This document shows positions 1-5,862 of a stretch of 7,692 nucleotides of DNA, in pieces. Source of the stretch: an uncultured Pirellulaceae bacterium (lineage in GTDB: Bacteria; Planctomycetota; Planctomycetia; Pirellulales; Pirellulaceae); contig CAKQWG010000150.1 of the NCBI GenBank assembly GCA_934278005.1, forward strand, positions 1 through 7,692, written 5' to 3'. Both the position numbers and the translations under genes were made by a program. How positions within the stretch are numbered: position 1 is the first letter of the stretch; each line of letters opens with the position of its first letter. The notes beneath the pieces are model-generated. The model was given only the letters and a program-made list of their open reading frames with translations, was not told the origin of the DNA and ran no database searches.

Positions 1-600
1 GTCATTCTGCGGATACATGAACGGCTGGCCAATCGACTTCTTGTAGCTGTAAGCCGCGATGGTCGGCAGTTTGGCCAGCAAGCGGTGGATCGAGATTTCT
101 ACTTGGCGCTCATCGTGCGGATCGAGCGAATCTTGATAGAACGTCGATAGGGCACCCACCACCGAGGATAGAATAGCCATGGGATGCGCGTCTTTGGGAA
201 ACCCGTTGTAGAACGACCGCATGTCCTCATGGATCATCGTATGCTGCCGGATCGATTCGCGGAAATCGCTCAACTCGCGGGCATTGGGAAGTTTGCCGTA
301 GATCAGCAAATAGGACGTCTCTACAAAATCGCAGTGCTTGGCGATCTCTTCAATGGCGTATCCGCGATACCGCAGAATCCCCTTTTCGCCGTCCAGAAAA
401 GTAATCGCACTGGTCGTGCTGCCGGTGTTGACGTAGCCTTCATCGAGCGTCACGCAGCCAGTCTCTTTGCGCAGTGCGGAAATGTCAATTCCACACTCGT
501 CCTCTGTGCCCACCACCAGCGGCAGTTCAATATCGCTGCCCGCCACGCTTAACTTCGCTGTCTGGGCGGGTGTAGTTTGAGGCTTGGAAGCAGAACTCAT
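1..600 (-). CDS. gltA: Citrate synthase (type II), N-terminal 200 residues, truncated by window edge
   Basis: Citrate synthase condenses acetyl-CoA and oxaloacetate to citrate, the entry step of the TCA cycle, in the cytoplasm. The frame read from the ATG at 600 is open for exactly 200 codons to the window edge. The protein closely follows the bacterial hexameric GltA pattern from about residue 50: TLDEGYVNTGSTTSAITFLD, then GILRYRGYAIEEIA, SYLLIYGKLP, RQHTMIHEDM, HPMAILSSVVGAL, FYQDSLD, and finally SIGQPFMYPQND, which matches the SIGQPFVYPRND block of E. coli GltA. The catalytic His/His/Asp residues lie further downstream, outside the window. Start choice is supported by GGAG at 611-608, seven bases before the ATG. 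The ZIP gene lies upstream on the same strand, 282 bases away, so co-transcription is possible but not needed. Identity is near certain; only the 3' part is missing. Confidence 0.95.
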   Translation of the reverse strand, partial: MSSASKPQTTPAQTAKLSVAGSDIELPLVVGTEDECGIDISALRKETGCVTLDEGYVNTGSTTSAITFLDGEKGILRYRGYAIEEIAKHCDFVETSYLLIYGKLPNARELSDFRESIRQHTMIHEDMRSFYNGFPKDAHPMAILSSVVGALSTFYQDSLDPHDERQVEISIHRLLAKLPTIAAYSYKKSIGQPFMYPQND

Positions 601-663
601 CAATCATCTCCGGTGAAAACGGCAAGAGGATCGCCGTCGTAGCAAAGCTTAAAACGGGCGTGC

Positions 664-712
664 AACTGCGATTAAGAGGAGTTGCGCGACACTAACTGCG
701 AAAAGAGCAGTT
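664..712. repeat. Inverted repeat AACTGC-N7-GCAGTT with an imperfect direct copy upstream of gltA
   Basis: Bases 694-712 form a perfect 6-bp inverted repeat, AACTGC, seven bases, GCAGTT. A degenerate copy sits at 664-683, starting with the same AACTGCGA and ending AGTT, with both copies carrying an AGAG-like core; the two start 30 bp apart. The perfect copy overlaps the candidate gltA -10 box. There is no T-run on either side, so it does not look like a terminator of the upstream ZIP gene. A repressor or activator operator, or a leader hairpin, are the readings offered; neither is proven. Confidence 0.35.
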
Positions 713-737
713 TACCCTTATGAGCTCGGCTCGACAA
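709..737 (-). promoter_or_regulatory. Candidate promoter for gltA
   Basis: Reading the minus strand, TTGTCG (737-732) and TAAACT (714-709) are separated by 17 bases, each matching four of six consensus positions of a sigma-70-type promoter. Transcription would start near 702-701 and give a leader of about 100 bases before the gltA ATG at 600. The -10 box overlaps the inverted repeat at 694-712. Seen by eye only; planctomycete promoters are poorly defined, so confidence is low. Confidence 0.3.
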
Positions 738-882
738 TTGACCGTCAACGGATAATGCTTCACTTAGCTGGGTCAGCAGCCATAGAGCTTACCGAAGCCG
801 ACGTGGTACGTCAGAATCGCGGTAGTTGATGTTCGACGCTCCAATCAGGGCGATGGCCAGGGGTCATTGGGAATTGAGTTGG

Positions 883-1965
883 CTAAGGCTTACCGACGCG
901 CGTATTGCCAGCCGCATCTGGCTCTACGCTAGTCGACTGATGGCCGTGGTCGTGGCTGTGAGCGTGCTCGCCTTCGACTAGGCCAATCGCCAGGGCGGCG
1001 GCGATTCCCAGCAGCAGTGCGGCCGTCAGCTGGACTCTACTGTGCGAATGGAATTCCATTTCGGGCAGTAAATCGCTTAGCGAAATGCATAGAAAAGCAC
1101 CGGCGGAAAAGGCTAAGCCCCAGCCCGCCAGACTGCTTGCCCAATCGCCGCTGAGCTGGCTGGCACCGACCCAAAACAAGAAGGCTCCCAAAGGGCACAT
1201 CAACGCAAATCCAATATTGACCGTCATGCGTCGACTGGGCGTGGTCACGGGATGCATCAGCGATGTAATGGACACGGCGTCAAGCGGTTTGTGCAGCAGC
1301 ACGGCCAGAAAGATCCCAAACCCCGGCAGCAGACCGTGGCCGACGTGCCCCGCCTCGGCCACCACGCCGCTCGATAATGCCACTCCGTCCATCAGCGTAT
1401 GCAGTCCTAGGCCGACAAGTACGGCCATCCAGCGCGTCGTACCGCGCTGGATATCTGCCGCGTGATGAGCATGGCTCGCGTGCTGATGGCCATGGCCGCT
1501 GCAGCCTTCGGCATGCGCCTGGCTGTGGCTGGCTCCCGGATCGTGAGCATCGTGATGCACGTGTTCATGATCTTCGGGCCGTCCGCCGGACTGTGTAATG
1601 GCTGCCCCGGCGGCGGTCATCTGCGCCTGTTCGTCAGCTACTAAGCCGAAGTGAGCCGGTTCGTGATGATGGAAGTGAAAGGAGCGAAGCAGAAAAAACG
1701 TGGCTAACATGCCGAGCATGACGCCCCACATGACTTGATCGATGCGATCTCCGCCCAGGCTGGCCAGCGAGTGCGGAATCATATGAAACACCGCAATGCC
1801 CAACATGACTCCCCCCACAAAACTGATCATGAACTGCATCCGCGTGTGCGTCAGTCGGATCCACTCAGGTAGCAAGCCCCCCACTACGGATGCCAGAACG
1901 ACAGCTACGGAATATCCAAGCAGGGTGGCAAAAATCTGCCATTCGGGATCTAGCGCCAGCGGCAT
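883..1965 (-). CDS. ZIP-family divalent metal transporter with long His-rich loop
   Basis: Predicted inner-membrane ZIP permease importing Zn2+ or a related divalent cation. Numbering from the ATG at 1965 (360 residues), about eight hydrophobic segments are visible, three before and five after a long polar loop. HMIPH is at 61-65. The loop (about 97-168) is rich in His, with clusters HEHVHHDAHD and GHGHQHASHAHH, typical of ZIP intracellular metal-sensing loops. The fourth segment has HTLMDG (189-194), equivalent to the HNxxDG metal-site motif. The fifth has HKPLD (225-229) in place of the more usual HExPHE, as in HK-type ZIPs. The eighth segment region has SDLLPEMEFHSH (297-308), and a second His tail is at 333-342. 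A TTG at 2019 would add 18 charged residues, but the ATG begins just before the first membrane segment, follows a purine-rich AGAAGAAG stretch, and lies downstream of the candidate promoter. The gene is divergent from the His-rich protein gene at 2220. The exact metal is not readable from the sequence. Confidence 0.88.
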   Translation of the reverse strand: MPLALDPEWQIFATLLGYSVAVVLASVVGGLLPEWIRLTHTRMQFMISFVGGVMLGIAVFHMIPHSLASLGGDRIDQVMWGVMLGMLATFFLLRSFHFHHHEPAHFGLVADEQAQMTAAGAAITQSGGRPEDHEHVHHDAHDPGASHSQAHAEGCSGHGHQHASHAHHAADIQRGTTRWMAVLVGLGLHTLMDGVALSSGVVAEAGHVGHGLLPGFGIFLAVLLHKPLDAVSITSLMHPVTTPSRRMTVNIGFALMCPLGAFLFWVGASQLSGDWASSLAGWGLAFSAGAFLCISLSDLLPEMEFHSHSRVQLTAALLLGIAAALAIGLVEGEHAHSHDHGHQSTSVEPDAAGNTRVGKP

Positions 1966-2000
1966 CGCTCTGCTTCTTCTTTCGCAATAGTCTCTGGAGG

Positions 2001-2029
2001 TATCTAATTTCAGCCCCAATCTTCACCAA
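2001..2029 (-). promoter_or_regulatory. Candidate promoter for the ZIP gene
   Basis: On the minus strand TTGGTG (2029-2024) and TAGATA (2006-2001) are separated by 17 bases. Transcription from here would start near 1994, giving about 29 bases of leader before the ATG at 1965 and excluding the upstream TTG start. Matches to consensus are only partial. Confidence 0.22.
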
Positions 2030-2102
2030 TGCACTCCGTTTCGCCTAGCAGGCTGCAGAAAAAGATTGCCCTCGGGATCGCCTTTGCGCATGACGTTTGC
2101 CT

Positions 2103-2131
2103 TGACTTTCCGCTTCTAAGCGGTGAAACTG
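2103..2131. promoter_or_regulatory. TTGACT box plus palindrome CCGCTT-CT-AAGCGG in the divergent ZIP/His-protein region
   Basis: A good -35-like TTGACT lies at 2103-2108 on the plus strand. It is followed at once by the palindrome CCGCTTCTAAGCGG (2110-2123), two perfect 6-bp arms with a 2-base centre. The -10 position at normal spacing (AAACTG near 2126) is poor. The palindrome is too tight for a stable hairpin, so a dimeric regulator site is more plausible. Its position between divergent genes for a ZIP importer and a His-rich exported protein would suit a metal regulator, but the sequence does not match the Zur or Fur boxes I know. Confidence 0.25.
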
Positions 2132-2219
2132 GACGATATACGAACTGTGCGGCGCGTCACGATCTCATAGAGTGACTGTCCCTTAATCCGCAAGCAGTTG
2201 CTGTTTTTTCAGGCAAGAC

Positions 2220-2717
2220 ATGGTCACTCTACGACAACTCACCGGCTGGATAGCACTGGTAATCGCCAGCGCTGGCCCGATGCCATTGTGGGGACACCAT
2301 GCACTATGCCACTTGGACATTGGGCTGGAGCATGTCGGTCACACACATGTGGGGCACTCGCATGCAGAGCTACACTCACATGCAGAGCTCCAGCCGGGCC
2401 ATCGGTGCAGTCATCATCACGCGCCGGCAAAGCCTTTCGCGGCAGCAGCTTCTTCCAGTCTAGATCGCGCGGGCGATACCGATCGCGCAGGTCAGCCCGA
2501 TGACGCATCCGGTCAGCCTGCGCTTGGTTGGTCTGGAACCGGCGACTCGCACGATTGTGCGATGTGCTACCATCTTTCTCAGTCCGCCTCGTCGCCCGGC
2601 ATGTGCGCGGTGGAATATGTGTGCCTACCGCCGATCGTCTCGTGCGACGCAGCGGCCCAAACTTCTATCGCCACGCTCTGTGGCTGGCCCGCACCACGCG
2701 GGCCCCCATCGGTCTAG
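2220..2717 (+). CDS. Small exported His-rich protein, DUF2946-like
   Basis: No precise function is known. The 165-residue product starts with a hydrophobic, signal-peptide-like stretch (residues 8-24, ending near PLWG). A His-rich zone follows (26-68: GHHALCHLD, HVGHTHVGHSHAEL, CSHHHAP), containing a tandem HSHAEL hexapeptide. The middle (70-105) is a low-complexity Ala/Ser/Asp linker. The C-terminal part has DSHDCAMCYHLSQ (about 109-121), a Cys-x2-Cys motif next to His, and the chain ends in PRGPPSV. The CxxC motif and an Arg-x-Pro-Pro ending recall DUF2946-type small proteins, often found near metal transport genes. The likely location is periplasmic or surface, and metal binding is the natural inference. 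It is divergent from the ZIP gene and 233 bp upstream of the DUF1559 gene on the same strand. The start has only a weak ribosome site (AGG at 2211-2213). Confidence 0.7.
   Translation: MVTLRQLTGWIALVIASAGPMPLWGHHALCHLDIGLEHVGHTHVGHSHAELHSHAELQPGHRCSHHHAPAKPFAAAASSSLDRAGDTDRAGQPDDASGQPALGWSGTGDSHDCAMCYHLSQSASSPGMCAVEYVCLPPIVSCDAAAQTSIATLCGWPAPRGPPSV
2355..2390 (+). repeat. Two 18-bp tandem units encoding HSHAEL
   Basis: Two adjacent 18-bp units (2355-2372 and 2373-2390) differ at two bases and encode HSHAEL twice in frame (residues 46-57). The preceding GHTHVG looks like an older, diverged unit. The repeat amplifies His-containing, potentially metal-binding sequence. Confidence 0.8.
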
Positions 2718-2950
2718 AGGATCTTTCAACTAGTCGCAGCGATGGTCGCTCTACGCGTCTCCATGCCGGCTATGCCCATGCTGTGGGTGCTGCTACCCAT
2801 GGACACTGGTGGATGCTGTCAGCATTCACTCACCTAGACCTCTCTAGCTCTCTCCTGCAATGCAGTGGATGTCGAACACCCGCTCGATTAAAAATCTTGG
2901 CCTAGTGGTGTTTGGCAAACGTGCAATTCAATACATAAAGCACTTTCATA
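2718..2950 (+). other. Gap between the His-rich protein and DUF1559 genes
   Basis: Several short symmetric sequences lie here: TGGGT-N6-ACCCA (2784-2799), ATGCTG-T-CAGCAT (2813-2825), CTGCA-A-TGCAG (2855-2865) and GTTTG-G-CAAAC (2910-2920). None is followed by a T-run, so no standard terminator can be called. A 31-codon frame at 2742-2837 has a hydrophobic centre and a CCQH ending but no ribosome site. TTGGCA (2912-2917) with ATAAAG (2935-2940) is a poor promoter candidate for the DUF1559 gene. Confidence 0.4.
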
Positions 2951-3850
2951 ATGATTAGTCTCAACTCTCGGCCGCAGCGCCAACGCAGCGGATTCACGTT
3001 GGTCGAACTTTTAGTGGTTATCGCGATCATCGGTATTTTGGTAGGCCTGTTGTTGCCGGCCGTGCAGGCTGCACGCGAAGCGGCGCGGCGCATGCAGTGC
3101 ACCAACCATTTGCGGCAGCTGGGTTTGGCTGTCCATAATTACGAGTCCGCCAATCGACGGTTGCCCTCGGGCTGGATCGCCAGCAACGTTCACGGCGAGC
3201 CCGGTTGGGGATGGGCAGCCGCACTGCTGCCCTATATGGAAGGCAACAACCTGCATCAGCAAATCGACTTCGCTCGGCCCATCGCCGATGCGCAGCATGC
3301 GGTCGTGCGCACGACTGTCATTCCGACGTTCCTATGCCCATCCGACACCGGCCCTAATCTGTTTGAAATTGCGGCCGGAGACGGCCACGACCACGATCAC
3401 TCAGCCCTCAGCGTCGATCAGGGGCCCGAAAAACTTTTCCAGGTTTCCAAAAGCAACTACGTTGGCATGTTCGGCACCTTCGAAATTGAAAGTGCACCTT
3501 ACAAGGGCAACGGTATGTTCTATGGCAATAGCCGTATCAAATTCGGCGACGTCAGCGATGGTCTAAGCAATACGTTAATGAGCGGCGAACGCAGTAGTCG
3601 CTTGGGCGGTAGCTTGTGGCAAGGCAACATCCCGGCTGCGGCCGAACCTCACGCGCGGATCGTAGGAGTCGCCGACCACGGTCCCAACGATCCACATGCA
3701 CACTTCGATGACTTCAGCAGCTACCACACGGGCGGAGTCAATTTCATGCGCGCCGATGTGTCGGTCTCGTTCATCTCCAACAGCATCGATGCCAGCGTTT
3801 ATCAAGCTATGTCCACGCGCGCCGGCGGAGAGGTGTTTTCAGAGAATTAA
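2951..3850 (+). CDS. DUF1559 prepilin-like protein with type IV pilin-type N-terminus
   Basis: Member of the planctomycete-expanded DUF1559 family, exported proteins with a pseudopilin-like N-terminus; their role is not established. The 299-residue product has a short leader, a prepilin peptidase site at G14/F15 with Glu at +5, and the classic FTLVELLVVIAIIGILVGLL helix leading into PAVQAAREAARRMQC, with NHLRQLGLAVHNYE after it. Family blocks follow: GWGWAAALLPYME, FLCPSD (127-132), SNYVGMFGT, DGLSNTLMSGERS (203-215), and the C-terminal SSYHTGGVNF and TRAGGEV. The usual H-x9-DG signature is present as H259-x9-D269 but the Gly is Val270. Unusual extras are a GDGHDHDHS patch (143-151) and HAHFDD (249-254), which echo the metal-binding composition of the neighbours. 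No clear ribosome site precedes the ATG. The stop overlaps the imuB stop on the other strand. Confidence 0.92.
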   Translation: MISLNSRPQRQRSGFTLVELLVVIAIIGILVGLLLPAVQAAREAARRMQCTNHLRQLGLAVHNYESANRRLPSGWIASNVHGEPGWGWAAALLPYMEGNNLHQQIDFARPIADAQHAVVRTTVIPTFLCPSDTGPNLFEIAAGDGHDHDHSALSVDQGPEKLFQVSKSNYVGMFGTFEIESAPYKGNGMFYGNSRIKFGDVSDGLSNTLMSGERSSRLGGSLWQGNIPAAAEPHARIVGVADHGPNDPHAHFDDFSSYHTGGVNFMRADVSVSFISNSIDASVYQAMSTRAGGEVFSEN

Positions 3851-5862
3851 TCAAACGCACCGTGCAAGTACCACTGGCCCGTATTCAAGTCGCGGAAGAT
3901 CCACCAGCAACTGGCTTGCTCAGTGGCGACGCGATAGTAATCGCGGCGGACGCTGGGGCCGCGCCACCAACCGCTCTCCAGACGTTCGGGGCCGGTGGCT
4001 TGAATGATTTCCAGCCACGTGCCGCGCATGGTGAACCGCGCTGGACAAGCTGCGCGGGCAGTACCATCAAGCGGTGGATTTGCCAGCTGCTCAGCCGCTG
4101 CCCTGGCAGTCTCTAGCTGCGCAGCGTTGGCCGGCGCGTGTTCAGTCTCCACGTGTTCAGTCTGTACAGAATGCACACCGCAAGCGGGAGCCAGCAGCGG
4201 AGCCAGTCGTCCAGCTACTTGGATGGGCAGCGGTGGTGAAAAGAGCTGAGTCGGCCGGCGCTGTGGGTCTTCCCGCGCCGGTTCGCCGCGATGGCGAGCC
4301 AGTCGGGAACTCAGCTTGCGAACGGTCTGCTGGGCGTCGCCATCGGGTTTGCGACCCGTCAGCGGTTGTAGCCGACAAGCCAGCTCGGGTTGTGCTTCGC
4401 GCTGCACCGTAGCTCCCAACACCGCTTTGCGCCCCAGCCGGCTGCTGAGCGTATCGACCAGTCGCGCCAGTTGGCGACGATCGGCGGTTTGTGTGGCTTC
4501 AAACAGTTCCGTCTGTCGCCACACCAAGGGCCCGATCAGTGTCGCATGGAGACTCAAACGCCACAGCGGTGGCGCGCCAGCGGCCGCCCAACGCCCAGGC
4601 AATTGCTGCTCGAGCTGACCAACCAACAGCATCTCCAAATGTTGCGCATCGGCATTGGGGCGAAATAGCCCCAACTGCATTACCAGCGATGGGGCTTCGA
4701 CCAAATCCAAACGACACACAATCCGCAACGCACCCTGGCCACGCCGGTTGAGACGCTCGGACAACTGCCGCGTTAAGCGCTTAACCAATTCAACCATCGT
4801 CTCGCGATGCTGTGTCGGAAACTCCAGCGACTGTTCCAGGTGCCAATCGGGTGAGACCTGGCGAGCGACGATCGGCTCGGCTTGCTGCCCGGTGGCTTGG
4901 TCCCAGCGCAACAGCAGTTGCTCGCCCAGCCGCGAGGCCATCCCGGCCCGAGGCAGTTGCGACAGTTGGCCAATGGTTCGCAGGCCTAGGCGTTGCAGCG
5001 AGTGGATCGTGGCGGGCTCCAGCCGCAGCCCGGCCAACGGCAGGTCGGCCAAGACGTGCGCGTCGTGCCCCACAGGGGCGCAGGCGATGCGGCATGCTGG
5101 CAAGTCGGAGGGCAGTCCGTGTGGCTGTGCGAGTGGCTGTGCCGGTGGCTGTGCTGGTGGCTGTGCTGGTGGATTGTCGTGGCGAGTGAGTAGCGCATCG
5201 GGCGGGGCTGGCGGCAGCCTGCGAGTGCGATAGTTGGCCAGGGCCCAAGCTGCTCCGACCGTAGCGGCTAGTCCCAGGCAGCCAAACAAGCGTTGGTCGG
5301 CCAGCCAACGGCACACGCTGTCGAGCAACTGCGGTTCGCCCCCAAACAATCCGGCAATCCCCGTCACGTCTAGCAGCAAGCATTCCGGCTGCAACAGCGA
5401 GCGGCCCGCCCAGAGCTTTTTATCGAGCTGTTCAATACCGACTAAGGGGCTGAACCGCTGGGCCTGCTCAGCCAGCTCGCACAAGGCCTCGATGTCCTCG
5501 TGTGGATCGTGCGGATGGATTTCCAGGTCCACGAGCGCGGTCGCTTCGCTCAGCCGCATACCGGGGCGAATGCCGGCAGCCCGGGCCGCTAAGCTGGCCG
5601 CTGCCACGATCTGGCCTCGCCGCGAGTCGTGTGCGGAGAGCACCAGCGGAGGGCTAGTGGTCGGCTGCTGGTTGTTAGCTGGCTGCCGGTTGTTAGCTGG
5701 CTGCCGGTTGTTAGCTGGCTGCTGCTTATCAGCCGGCTGTGGCGCGTCGAGCTGGCGCAGCGACTGCTGCTGCTGGGCGATGCGCTGGATGGGCCAGTTG
5801 GGCAGCCAAATGCACAGCACCCGGGGTGAGTTGGGCGGGCGCTGTGGAGGTGAGTCGCTCAT
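3847..5862 (-). CDS. imuB: ImuB, catalytically inactive Y-family polymerase homologue of the mutasome
   Basis: ImuB is the adaptor of the ImuA-ImuB-DnaE2 translesion system: it is related to Y-family polymerases, lacks polymerase activity, and in studied bacteria recruits DnaE2 via the beta clamp. Numbering from the ATG at 5862 (671 residues): RVLCIWLPNWPIQR (14-27) is the characteristic start, without the catalytic Asp of true Y polymerases. AHDSRRGQIVAAAS and RPGMRLSEATAL (77-110) are finger/palm segments. LLLDVTGIAGLFGG (162-174) is the palm, with the usual SxDE replaced by QPEC. LADLPLAGLRLEP to LPRAGM (271-308) is helix-hairpin-helix. The little finger covers about 335-490. The end, GWWRGPSVRRDYYRV to WYLHGAFD, is the typical ImuB C-terminus. 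QLGLF (396-400) resembles a clamp motif, but it lies inside the little finger. The start has AAGG at 5874-5871, eight bases upstream; a GTG at 5925 is rejected. Two tandem-repeat linkers (42-69, 231-247) enlarge the protein. Confidence 0.93.
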   Translation of the reverse strand: MSDSPPQRPPNSPRVLCIWLPNWPIQRIAQQQQSLRQLDAPQPADKQQPANNRQPANNRQPANNQQPTTSPPLVLSAHDSRRGQIVAAASLAARAAGIRPGMRLSEATALVDLEIHPHDPHEDIEALCELAEQAQRFSPLVGIEQLDKKLWAGRSLLQPECLLLDVTGIAGLFGGEPQLLDSVCRWLADQRLFGCLGLAATVGAAWALANYRTRRLPPAPPDALLTRHDNPPAQPPAQPPAQPLAQPHGLPSDLPACRIACAPVGHDAHVLADLPLAGLRLEPATIHSLQRLGLRTIGQLSQLPRAGMASRLGEQLLLRWDQATGQQAEPIVARQVSPDWHLEQSLEFPTQHRETMVELVKRLTRQLSERLNRRGQGALRIVCRLDLVEAPSLVMQLGLFRPNADAQHLEMLLVGQLEQQLPGRWAAAGAPPLWRLSLHATLIGPLVWRQTELFEATQTADRRQLARLVDTLSSRLGRKAVLGATVQREAQPELACRLQPLTGRKPDGDAQQTVRKLSSRLARHRGEPAREDPQRRPTQLFSPPLPIQVAGRLAPLLAPACGVHSVQTEHVETEHAPANAAQLETARAAAEQLANPPLDGTARAACPARFTMRGTWLEIIQATGPERLESGWWRGPSVRRDYYRVATEQASCWWIFRDLNTGQWYLHGAFD
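5121..5168 (-). repeat. Four 12-bp tandem units encoding a Pro-Ala-Gln-Pro linker in imuB
   Basis: Four consecutive 12-bp units of the type GTGGCTGTGCTG (plus-strand reading), the last two identical, encode a PPAQ-type repeat at ImuB residues about 231-247, between the palm and the helix-hairpin-helix region. The unit length keeps the frame, so copy-number change would only lengthen the linker. Confidence 0.85.
5663..5734 (-). repeat. Four 18-bp tandem units encoding QPANNR near the ImuB N-terminus
   Basis: Units lie at 5663-5680, 5681-5698, 5699-5716 and 5717-5734. The middle two are identical, the first differs by one base and the last is diverged. They encode QPANNR-type hexapeptides (ImuB residues about 42-69) between the first strand and the AHDSRRGQ segment. 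The last unit contains the imuA stop codon (5731-5729) in the overlapping frame. Confidence 0.85.

Larger units (their letters stand above)
601..882. other. Intergenic region between gltA and the ZIP gene
   Basis: This 282-bp stretch lies between two minus-strand genes. It holds the gltA ribosome site (GGAG, 611-608), the candidate promoter at 709-737, the repeat pair at 664-712 and an 11-bp odd palindrome TTGACCGTCAA at 738-748. No coding potential, RNA gene or clear terminator after the ZIP stop was found. Confidence 0.6.

Noticed and set aside
841..870. CCAAT...ATTGG symmetry after the ZIP stop as a terminator
   Set aside because: Only five base pairs with a long loop and no T-run.
1966..2019. 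Upstream TTG start for the ZIP protein
   Set aside because: It adds 18 charged residues before the first membrane segment, has no good ribosome site and falls upstream of the candidate promoter start; the ATG at 1965 is preferred.
2528..2905. Plus-strand 125-codon frame overlapping the His-rich protein gene
   Set aside because: It overlaps the CxxC and PRGPP end of the better-supported gene in another frame, and has no recognisable domain.
5121..5734. Repeats in imuB as a CRISPR-like array
   Set aside because: Units are directly adjacent without spacers, in frame, and translate to simple linker peptides.
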